64,000 nucleotides of DNA from Eshraghiella crossota (GTDB taxonomy: Bacteria > Bacillota > Clostridia > Lachnospirales > Lachnospiraceae), in NCBI RefSeq assembly GCF_025148445.1, contig NZ_CP102270.1, forward strand, positions 2,157,001 through 2,221,000. The letters run 5' to 3'. This document shows, piece by piece, positions 36,583-43,528 of the stretch; position 1 is the stretch's first letter, and every line of letters starts with the position of its first letter. Both the position numbers and the translations under genes were made by a program. The notes beneath the pieces were generated by a model. The model saw only the letters and a list, made by a program, of their open reading frames with translations. It searched no databases and was not told the DNA's origin.

Positions 36583-37593
36583 ATGGCAAACAATAAATCT
36601 TTTCTAACTTATAATCAACAAATGAAAAAACTCCGTAAAGATAAGAAAATTGATTGCAACGGAACTCCACACAAAATATCATTAGTACGCTCCGGCTATT
36701 TTAATATAATTAATGGTTATAAAACGCCTTTTACTTGTGGTACTGATGCTAATGGGAACCATACCTATTTTCCCAACACAACCTTAAGTCAAATGAACAG
36801 TTTAAAGAAATTTGATGAATCACTAAGAATATTTTTGCTTAAATACATCACTCAAGTCGAAGAGGAAGTTAGAACATTAACCGGTTACAAATTTGACCAA
36901 TGTAACGACAACGGAAAAATACCATGGTACGAAACAAATGCCTATTCCTCTAATGCTACTTTACAATCTAAAATGAATACTATATCATCTGCTTATTCTG
37001 AATTAAGCAAAAGTAAATCAGAATATGTACAGTTTTACATGAAAAATCATGAGCAGATTCCGACCTGGATTATGATAAAAGTTGTGAATTTTTCCACTTT
37101 TATTGATGTTCTTAATAACAGCAAGACAAATGTAACCCATGCTATCTGCAAATTATATTCTATGTATGATGGCCATAATTTGCCCAATGTTAAACTGTTG
37201 ATTGGCAGTTTACATTGGCTGCGAAGAGTACGGAACTCCTGTGCACATAACGAGCGTGTTTATTGTATTCACCAAACGCAAGCACGTAACAATTCTGCAA
37301 GTGGTAGAATTTTAGACCCTTATTATGCGCAGCTACCCACATCATACAGTAAATGTACAGAAAAAAATATTTTTGATATTCTTATATACTTTAAATATTT
37401 TCTTCCCAAAGAAGAATTTGCACCAATGATTATAGAATTAAAAAATATGTTAATAGAACTGCAAAACACTTTACAACCAAATGCGTTTGACAATGTCAGA
37501 GGTCAGATGGGAATAAAGAATTTGAATGTTCTTGATACATTAATCGATTTGCCAAAATCCAAAATTGAGTACCACAAATTCGATACTTTATAA
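36583..37593 (+). CDS. Abi_2/AbiF-type abortive infection protein with HEPN nuclease motif
   Basis: A 336-residue protein of the Abi_2 (AbiD/AbiF) family. The N-terminal part carries LVRSGYFNIINGYK (35-48), the equivalent of the family's RIGYYRLSGY motif. The middle has ITQVEEEVRT (89-98) and PTWIMIKVVNFSTF (160-173). The HEPN ribonuclease motif RNxxxH is RNSCAHNERVY with Arg217, Asn218 and His222. AAGGAG lies before the ATG. In known members the protein is a toxin acting on RNA after phage infection. A structured small-RNA candidate lies 67 bp downstream. Confidence 0.88.
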   Translation: MANNKSFLTYNQQMKKLRKDKKIDCNGTPHKISLVRSGYFNIINGYKTPFTCGTDANGNHTYFPNTTLSQMNSLKKFDESLRIFLLKYITQVEEEVRTLTGYKFDQCNDNGKIPWYETNAYSSNATLQSKMNTISSAYSELSKSKSEYVQFYMKNHEQIPTWIMIKVVNFSTFIDVLNNSKTNVTHAICKLYSMYDGHNLPNVKLLIGSLHWLRRVRNSCAHNERVYCIHQTQARNNSASGRILDPYYAQLPTSYSKCTEKNIFDILIYFKYFLPKEEFAPMIIELKNMLIELQNTLQPNAFDNVRGQMGIKNLNVLDTLIDLPKSKIEYHKFDTL

Positions 37594-37625
37594 CTTACTT
37601 TTTCTCATAAAAAATATATAAACTC

Positions 37626-37726
37626 TTGTAATAAATTCATAAATGTGGTAATATACTAACACAGAGAGAGCCATATTGATTATGGCTGAAGAACACCTAT
37701 GCACATATGTGTATGGGTGTTTTTTA
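37626..37726 (+). ncRNA. Candidate 66-nt structured small RNA downstream of the Abi gene
   Basis: A good promoter is present: TTGTAA (37626-37631), 17-bp spacer, TAATAT (37649-37654). Transcription would start near 37661. The transcript has a perfect 7-bp stem AGCCATA/TATGGCT with loop TTGAT (37669-37687), a 4-nt linker, then a 14-bp stem with G-U pairs (37692-37721) ending in six T (37720-37725). There is no reading frame with a ribosome binding site. Two hairpins, own promoter and own terminator make a compact RNA gene; I infer it is the partner of the Abi protein. Confidence 0.65.
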
Positions 37727-37759
37727 CTTTACCCAAATTCTTTATTCATAATTATTTAT

Positions 37760-37776
37760 GGCACCGTTTTGGCACC
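37760..37776. repeat. 17-bp arm-like motif of attachment site A
   Basis: GGCACCGTTTTGGCACC, two GGCACC repeats around GTTTT, lies exactly 29 bp from the core repeat. The same motif is 29 bp from the core at 53.3 kb although the 29 bp between differ. It may be an integrase arm-binding site. The minus-strand translation SGAKTVP also looks like the tail of a tyrosine integrase, so a coding relic is the alternative. Confidence 0.55.
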
Positions 37777-37805
37777 ACTGACCGCACTTTCACTGTTACA
37801 CAGAC

Positions 37806-37885
37806 GTAAAAAGGCTCCCAAGGAAAACCTTGGAAGCCTTGAATTTAATGAAATTCTATTAATTACTCAATAACTGTAGCAACTC
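37806..37885 (-). repeat. Attachment-site copy A: tuf terminator and tuf 3' tail duplicated
   Basis: This 80-bp stretch matches 53307-53386 with 6 mismatches; the first 42 bp (37806-37847) are identical. It contains a full copy of the tuf terminator hairpin (37811-37840) and the last codons of a tuf gene read on the minus strand as VATVIE-stop, against VATIIE-stop in the real tuf. The tail therefore comes from a different tuf allele brought by the element. Similarity ends sharply at 37885. The stems around an AAAA spacer resemble a tyrosine-recombinase core. Confidence 0.88.
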
Positions 37886-38049
37886 AACTGTTAATATCAC
37901 AAATTGTATTGTTCAGAGTATTTTCAGTAATGTTCTATCTTGTACAATGGTACATTTTGTGATTATTATACTTATTTCGAAAGTTTTTCAAGTCCAAAAT
38001 AAGCCCATGGACTTTTTACCTCCAATTCAAATGAAAGCAACTGATAACA
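37886..38049. other. Gap between attachment site A and the first element gene
   Basis: No gene is seen. A 7-bp inverted repeat AAGTCCA/TGGACTT (37990-38014) followed by T5 resembles a plus-strand terminator. ATCACAAA and TTTGTGAT lie about 60 bp apart further left and could be a protein-binding pair. It is probably non-coding border sequence of the large element. Confidence 0.4.
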
Positions 38050-38289
38050 ATGAAATTGATACACGCAGAATATAACCCGATGCACAACAGCATCGACATT
38101 AACCACTATAACGGCTACATTCTCCGGATTGACTGCAATCAGGCAGAATCCGGGATGCGGACCACTCCTAATTCACAGCGCTACCTGAATGCTCTAGCAA
38201 TTGATAATCCGCTGGAATATGCCCGGCTTGCGCCGGATGGCGAAATACAGGCGTGGGTGGATGCGGAGGATAGTTTGGAAGTGTTTTAA
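38050..38289 (+). CDS. Small hypothetical protein, DUF6061-like
   Basis: A 79-residue protein beginning MKLIHAEYNPMHNSIDINHYNGYILRID. The pattern of an N-terminal beta hairpin followed by TPNSQRYLNALAIDNPLEYARLAPDGE resembles the small DUF6061 proteins common in Lachnospiraceae mobile elements; this is from memory. The ribosome binding site is weak. It is the first gene inside attachment site A and converges on the RES gene, with a hairpin between. Confidence 0.55.
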   Translation: MKLIHAEYNPMHNSIDINHYNGYILRIDCNQAESGMRTTPNSQRYLNALAIDNPLEYARLAPDGEIQAWVDAEDSLEVF

Positions 38290-38292
38290 CAC

Positions 38293-38322
38293 ATATGCCC
38301 TGACCACTTCTTCAGAGCATAT
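38293..38322. terminator. Hairpin between the convergent DUF6061-like and RES genes
   Basis: ATATGCCCTGA (38293-38303) pairs with TCAGAGCATAT (38312-38322) with one mismatch and an 8-nt loop. It lies in the 35-bp gap between two convergent stop codons. T-runs are short, so termination in both directions is plausible but not certain. Confidence 0.55.
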
Positions 38323-38324
38323 AT

Positions 38325-39416
38325 TCATATAATTGGATGTTTTCTATAATCAATGGTATCTATTCCATAAACTTCCGTCTCCACACATTCAAACAAGTCC
38401 GGATCAAACAAAGCCAAATTATATCCATCGCTGTGCATTACGCTTTTATATTCAATGCCCGCATATTCCGCAACATCATCATGGATAATACTTTTAACAA
38501 AATCGGTAATATATTGCGTAGGAACATAATCCAAGGCACTATCGCTCCTCCGCATGATTTTACCCATTTCGTCATTTATCTTATTTAAGTGCTCTTTATT
38601 AATCGCATATTCTAAGCAATCTAATCCCTCTAAAAATGGACTTATTTGATTGATTTTCTTTAAGTCGACAACAATAATATCTTTTTTGAGCTTAAATTTA
38701 CCAACCGTTACATAATCATATGCACCAGCTCTTGCTTCATATATTGTAGTCTCAGCAGCGTCACCCAAATACAAGCACATAATTCCTCTTGCATTAGCTC
38801 TACCATCTGTAGTCTTATCAATTGGCGGTGCCCCCATTTCTTCAATAGGAATCCCTTCTTCTGTTGAAATTCTACATCTATAAAACATCTCTCCCGTCTT
38901 ATATGGTTTACGAATATATGAACAAAATCGTTCCAATAAGTTCAAATCTACATAATGCGTATGAAAACGATTTTTTGTTTTTAGTGCCTCTACAAAATCA
39001 TCCCAAGAATTCGTAGTCAAAAGAGAATGTTTTGATAAATACTCTTGGTCATATAACTCCTGAATACCAACCGGCTGGTCAAACAACTCTGCATTATATT
39101 CATACTTTTCTTTACATATTGCAATAATTATGTTATACACATCGGATTCGCTCTTTTTATTGAAAATATTCCAGTTGTTAATCAATTCAGTCTTCAACAA
39201 GCGAGTATCTGACTTCGGATACGAATCTGGCAACAAAGAAACTGGTGTATATATACTTATCAGTTCATCAAACATCATGCTCAGGTCTTCATACTTATCC
39301 GTATCATATATATGTACATTTTTACATTTACACAGTGGACAATCCCCAATCTCTGCTTTATTCCGGATAACAGAGATAACTTCTGTGTCGCAAAAACATC
39401 TTTCGCAAATTACCAT
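38325..39416 (-). CDS. RES domain protein with N-terminal zinc ribbon
   Basis: A 363-residue protein. The N-terminus has a zinc-ribbon pattern (Cys4, Cys7, Cys26, Cys29). A mainly helical region to about 150 resembles the HEPN/RES N-terminal domain. The RES domain spans about 165-345 with FYRCRISTEEG (Arg180/Arg182), TTIYEARAG (Glu227) and YKSVMHSDGYNLALFD (Ser325). RES domains degrade NAD+ in toxin-antitoxin systems. No Xre-type antitoxin lies next to it; instead it ends a tight three-gene set with sce7725 and sce7726 family genes. Confidence 0.82.
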   Translation of the reverse strand: MVICERCFCDTEVISVIRNKAEIGDCPLCKCKNVHIYDTDKYEDLSMMFDELISIYTPVSLLPDSYPKSDTRLLKTELINNWNIFNKKSESDVYNIIIAICKEKYEYNAELFDQPVGIQELYDQEYLSKHSLLTTNSWDDFVEALKTKNRFHTHYVDLNLLERFCSYIRKPYKTGEMFYRCRISTEEGIPIEEMGAPPIDKTTDGRANARGIMCLYLGDAAETTIYEARAGAYDYVTVGKFKLKKDIIVVDLKKINQISPFLEGLDCLEYAINKEHLNKINDEMGKIMRRSDSALDYVPTQYITDFVKSIIHDDVAEYAGIEYKSVMHSDGYNLALFDPDLFECVETEVYGIDTIDYRKHPII

Positions 39417-39419
39417 AAG

Positions 39420-40343
39420 CTACTCCTTATCCAAATATCTTCCTATTAACTCTAAATGATGCATAATAGATAGTTTTTTCACTGTTCCCAACCCCGGATA
39501 AGCTTCTCGGTGATATAAATCTTCAAACTCTTTCATTGCCACAGTATCAAGCTGCTTTGTTTCATTCCATGCCACTAGTTTCGACAACGCTTCTTGAAAT
39601 TTCCCGGCAGGATCACTAATATCATCATTCGAATCAGACACAAAATGCTTTACGCGTAAACTATCATCTTTATCAAAATATACAATATGTATCGCAACCG
39701 CATAAGGAGCAAACCCCGTTTCATTATATTCTTCACCAACTATAGAGTAATCAGCAAATCCCACATATCCATCTTCTTGATAGTACAAATGATCTTCTGA
39801 AAAAGGTTCGTCGTCAACTTCAATATAATCATTATTTCTGTCTAGTTTGTTAAACTTATCCGCCAAAAGTACTCTGTTTTTTCTTATTTTCCTTCTAAAC
39901 CCACTTTCATCCGGAATTAAATTGTACTTAACATCTGTTTCTGCAAAGTATGCTTCATAAACAGAAATTGCATCTTTGTCATCACAAATCGTTCCCATAT
40001 TATCTGCATGTCTTGCAATAAACTTCTCTGGTTTTGAACTCGCCCTTAATAAATACATATAGAGAATGTTATTATTTTCTTTTAAACATGCAGACAAGCT
40101 TTCCTTTAACTTCTGATTTTTTTCTTCTCTGGCATCACTACTAAAGCTCCCCACCTTAGGATTGGTAATGATAGCAAGCTGCTTACTATTTTCCCCATAT
40201 GCTTCTATGGTCTTAACAAGTGTAGAAGATAATTTTACAGGTTCAATAATCGGTGTAATTCTGCTACTCAAAACACCTTTCTCTACCAACTCACGCAACG
40301 CAATTAATTCAAATTGTCGTCCTCTCAAATAAGGGAAATACAT
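39420..40343 (-). CDS. sce7725 family protein
   Basis: A 307-residue protein starting MYFPYLRGRQFELIALREL, with GGAGG 8 bp before the ATG. The opening YLRGRQFELIALREL followed by ITPIIEPVKLSS matches the uncharacterised sce7725 family. Later parts include ISDPAGKFQEALSKLVAW and a C-terminal HHLELIGRYL. No catalytic motif is obvious. It lies 1 bp after the sce7726 gene and 3 bp before the RES gene. Function is not known. Confidence 0.82.
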   Translation of the reverse strand: MYFPYLRGRQFELIALRELVEKGVLSSRITPIIEPVKLSSTLVKTIEAYGENSKQLAIITNPKVGSFSSDAREEKNQKLKESLSACLKENNNILYMYLLRASSKPEKFIARHADNMGTICDDKDAISVYEAYFAETDVKYNLIPDESGFRRKIRKNRVLLADKFNKLDRNNDYIEVDDEPFSEDHLYYQEDGYVGFADYSIVGEEYNETGFAPYAVAIHIVYFDKDDSLRVKHFVSDSNDDISDPAGKFQEALSKLVAWNETKQLDTVAMKEFEDLYHREAYPGLGTVKKLSIMHHLELIGRYLDKE

Positions 40344-40344
40344 A

Positions 40345-41205
40345 CTACGCACCTCCATATTGATGTTCTAAAAACACTTCAAGTTTCTGATAATCATCAT
40401 ATGTCAATTCCATAAAATACGCCAAAAACTTTAATTCGTATGGAATCTTAACAAACTCCTCTTTCTCAAGTTGCATTCTCTTTTTTAACATTCTCAAAAC
40501 ATATAAATATGACTGTTCTATTGGTATCTGTAAAAACAGTTTTTTACAAGCAGCATAATATTTGAACTGTGTAACCTCCGGTAAATAGCCATACCACTGA
40601 GCAATTATATCTTCATATTCACTTTTTCTTAGTAACTTGAAAATAATTTCCTTGTCTAAATCGCTTATGTGCCTTTGCGGTTTCCGGACCGTACCCAACT
40701 TCCCATTTTTTCTTAACACATAAATACCAACAGGTTTATCTATACTATCCAGCACCTTTTGTAACTGCTGCAGATTTTTCTCATAAGTAACTACAGCTAC
40801 ATGATCAAATGCCTTGTAATAATCATCTACCTGAGAACTTAGTCTCTCCAGATTATCAAGTTCTGTTTTTATCTCATATACGACAGCTTTACCGTTTATT
40901 AATACAAAATCTGCTTTCGATTTTGCTATCGCAACTTCTGTCAACGCAGTTGTCGTATTAACACTATGCACACCTAGAAGTAACTTATTAAGCAAAGTAT
41001 TTTTATAAAAATACTCATTACGATAATTATTCTTCAATTCAAAATAAATTTCACTTATTAATTCTCGGTTATTCCTTTGATCGGCATTACTTGTATATCG
41101 TCTAACGACTGACGAATATACATTATCCACCTTCCCATCTATAAAGTGACGAAGCATATTGCGGGTAAATATTCTATTTAAATTACTCATTTTATTCGTT
41201 TCCAT
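40345..41205 (-). CDS. sce7726 family protein, PD-(D/E)XK nuclease-like
   Basis: A 286-residue protein from the ATG at 41203-41205, which has AAAGGAGG 8 bp upstream; a 16-codon extension is rejected. The core reads TEVAIAKSKADFVLINGKAVVYEIKTELDN, giving Glu90, Asp99, Glu111 and Lys113, the spacing of a PD-(D/E)XK nuclease. A helical C-terminal half follows from about residue 170. It starts the three-gene set; an extended -10 (TGGTAAAAT) lies about 40 bp upstream. The sce7726 and sce7725 families occur together, and a defence role is inferred. Confidence 0.82.
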   Translation of the reverse strand: METNKMSNLNRIFTRNMLRHFIDGKVDNVYSSVVRRYTSNADQRNNRELISEIYFELKNNYRNEYFYKNTLLNKLLLGVHSVNTTTALTEVAIAKSKADFVLINGKAVVYEIKTELDNLERLSSQVDDYYKAFDHVAVVTYEKNLQQLQKVLDSIDKPVGIYVLRKNGKLGTVRKPQRHISDLDKEIIFKLLRKSEYEDIIAQWYGYLPEVTQFKYYAACKKLFLQIPIEQSYLYVLRMLKKRMQLEKEEFVKIPYELKFLAYFMELTYDDYQKLEVFLEHQYGGA

Positions 41206-41389
41206 CAGCTTCGCCTCCTTTCTGTACCCGATTATTAAATTATATTTTACCATACTTCCTTATGAATTCACAGATAATTTTTCAAATTATTTTATTTTAG
41301 CAAATTAGAATATACCTCTATTGGTATGTAGCACAACCAAGTTCACAATTTCTTGATACAATATTTATAAAAACAAAGGAGACTTTATT

Positions 41390-42310
41390 ATGAACAACCT
41401 ACAAACCTTTTTTGAAGAATATATATCATTTTGTCAATATCAAAAGAGATTAGACCGGAAAACCTTGAATGCATATAAGACAGATTTAAAACAGTTTTCT
41501 CAGCAACTCCATTCCATATCCATTGAGGCTGTAACTCCTGATATGCTGGAAAACTATATATCTCATCTCCACCAGAGCTACAAGTCCAAAACAGTAAAGA
41601 GAAAAATAGCATCCCTCAAAGCTTTTTTTCACTACCTCAAATATAAGGAAATAATTGATAGAAATCCTTTTGACAAAATACATGTAAAATTTCGCGAACC
41701 TGTGATTCTGCCTAAAACAATTCCTCTTCGCACCGTCGAAACGTTTCTTGCCACAATATATCACCAACGTAATTGTGCTAAAACTACTTATCAGCGAAGA
41801 AATGCAATACGCGATATCGCAGTTATTGAACTGCTATTCTCCACAGGTATACGAATATCAGAATTATGTTCTCTAAACGTAAATGATGTAAATTTACAGG
41901 ATGGTACTATATTAATATATGGAAAAGGCTCTAAAGAGCGTTGTATGCACATCGGAAACGATAAAGTGCTTTCTGTATTGCTTGAATATAAACAGGAGTA
42001 TTCTATCGAAATACAAAACTGCAAACACTTTTTTGTTAATCAATCTGGAAGGTTCTTATCCGATCAAGCCGTACGACGAATGATTAATAAATATTCAGCT
42101 CTGGCAGCTATTGAATTACATATCACGCCACATATGTTTCGCCACACCTTTGCAACTTGTCTTTTAGAGGCAGATGTTGATATCCGCTACATTCAGGAAA
42201 TGCTTGGGCACAGTTCTATTAATATAACTGAGATATATACACACGTTGCTATGTCAAAGAAAAAGGATATTTTGACTACTAAACATCCAAGGAAGGATTT
42301 TGAGATATAG
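41390..42310 (+). CDS. Tyrosine recombinase, XerC/XerD-like, candidate DNA invertase
   Basis: A 306-residue recombinase. The N-terminal SAM-like domain covers about 1-90. The catalytic domain has Arg155 in STGIRISELC, Lys in GKGSKER (179/182), His248 and Arg251 in ITPHMFRHTFAT, His274 in MLGHSS and the nucleophile Tyr283 in IYTHV. All six residues are present, so it should be active. AAAGGAG precedes the ATG. It ends 32 bp before a 30-bp repeat that is inverted 4.6 kb away, so it probably acts on those sites. No arm-binding domain is seen. Confidence 0.93.
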   Translation: MNNLQTFFEEYISFCQYQKRLDRKTLNAYKTDLKQFSQQLHSISIEAVTPDMLENYISHLHQSYKSKTVKRKIASLKAFFHYLKYKEIIDRNPFDKIHVKFREPVILPKTIPLRTVETFLATIYHQRNCAKTTYQRRNAIRDIAVIELLFSTGIRISELCSLNVNDVNLQDGTILIYGKGSKERCMHIGNDKVLSVLLEYKQEYSIEIQNCKHFFVNQSGRFLSDQAVRRMINKYSALAAIELHITPHMFRHTFATCLLEADVDIRYIQEMLGHSSINITEIYTHVAMSKKKDILTTKHPRKDFEI

Positions 42311-42342
42311 GTTATCACTATAATCCCTCCCCTACTACATTT

Positions 42343-42372
42343 TTGACTGATAATACATGATTATCAATTAAG
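42343..42372 (+). repeat. Left copy of the 30-bp inverted repeat (recombination site)
   Basis: A 30-bp site, the exact reverse complement of 46995-47024. It reads as arm TTGACTGATAAT, spacer ACATG, arm ATTATCAATTAAG. The inner seven bases of the arms (TGATAAT/ATTATCA) are perfectly palindromic and 10 of 12 arm positions match. Two half-sites around a short asymmetric spacer is the layout of a tyrosine-recombinase core. The flanking bases differ from the other copy immediately on both sides, so the match is exactly 30 bp. Confidence 0.93.
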
Positions 42373-42409
42373 AATTCACGACACACAAACATAACAGATG
42401 AGGAAGCCA

Positions 42410-43528
42410 ATGAAAGAATCAATTATTATTACATATCACAAAAATAAAGATATGTTGCTGTTTTGTCTTAACCGTCTTTTGAAAACCACACCGGATGATG
42501 TGGAAATTTTAATTATTGGCAACAATGTGAACAGAGCAGAATTAGATGTAGATATCTCAAATTCCCGATGTAAATATCTGAAATATGATCAAAATTTACA
42601 ATATCCCAAGGCTCTTAATATAGCTGTTGAACAATGCATGGGCGAAATAATTACATTTGTAGATGCAGATATTTTTGTATGGGACGGATGGTATGAGGCA
42701 TTATACAAAACATTTACAAGCTCAGATAAAATAGGCGTAGCCGGTGCAAAACTTATCAATCCCCTTACGAACCGTATTATTGATTACGGAATTATGTATT
42801 CAAAATATAATGCAGCCCATATAATGATGGGATTATTATACGATCATCCTTTGGCAAAAATGGATCGACGTGTGCAAACTGTGTGCAGTGCAATTATGAT
42901 GACTACCAAAACTTTGTATCAAAAAATTGGCGGAATGGATGAGGACATCCCCTATTCCTATACAGATTGCGATTATTGCTTTCGTTTAAGAGATATCGGT
43001 TTTGAAACATGGGTATCAGCAGGAGCAATTGCATATCATAAAGGAGGAACAGATCCTAATAATTCAAAATCTGCTTTCAGCTATTATCGTCTGGACGCAA
43101 AAGGTATGTATGGAATGAAAGATTATGCAAAGATTGTTTATGATAATGCGGAATGGTATAAAAAAAGTGCAGGCTATTTTTTGAAAACATATCCATTGGA
43201 AGTTCACCAATTTGTAATGCTTGACTTTTCAACATTATATGACAGGGACTCTTTTCATCAAATGATAAAAGAAGTCCTTGGCATAACTTATCTTGATATT
43301 ATTGAAAGACCTGTTGCTGAAAGAGACAGTGGACAAATTGTTTTGTATAATAATTCATCGTTTGAATTTATTGATCTTGTTACTCCGATTATTTATTTTG
43401 TTGATACATTTGTGGCATTATTCAATAATAAATTGTGGTTTCAAATGCGCGACATACAACATGATCTCGTAGTTGACCGTCATGGAAATATTTTGCCCCT
43501 GCATTTGATTGCTGAGCAAAAATGTTAA
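42410..43528 (+). CDS. Family 2 glycosyltransferase inside the invertible segment
   Basis: A 372-residue GT2 enzyme starting MKESIIITYHKNKDML; GAGGA lies 6 bp before this ATG, so the ATG four codons upstream is not used. The DxD motif is in TFVDADIFVWDGWY (Asp85, Asp87). The acceptor-side acidic motif is in YSYTDCDYCFRLRDIG. A C-terminal region of about 120 residues after residue 250 is unrecognised. No membrane segment. Its start is 37 bp inside the left repeat with no good promoter between. Its stop codon abuts the stop of the convergent nuclease-NTPase gene. Confidence 0.9.
   Translation: MKESIIITYHKNKDMLLFCLNRLLKTTPDDVEILIIGNNVNRAELDVDISNSRCKYLKYDQNLQYPKALNIAVEQCMGEIITFVDADIFVWDGWYEALYKTFTSSDKIGVAGAKLINPLTNRIIDYGIMYSKYNAAHIMMGLLYDHPLAKMDRRVQTVCSAIMMTTKTLYQKIGGMDEDIPYSYTDCDYCFRLRDIGFETWVSAGAIAYHKGGTDPNNSKSAFSYYRLDAKGMYGMKDYAKIVYDNAEWYKKSAGYFLKTYPLEVHQFVMLDFSTLYDRDSFHQMIKEVLGITYLDIIERPVAERDSGQIVLYNNSSFEFIDLVTPIIYFVDTFVALFNNKLWFQMRDIQHDLVVDRHGNILPLHLIAEQKC

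Noticed and set aside
37676-37873. 65-codon plus-strand frame across the small-RNA terminator and attachment site A
   Set aside because: It runs through a terminator, the 17-bp motif and the tuf tail copy, has no ribosome binding site, and its composition is explained by these features.
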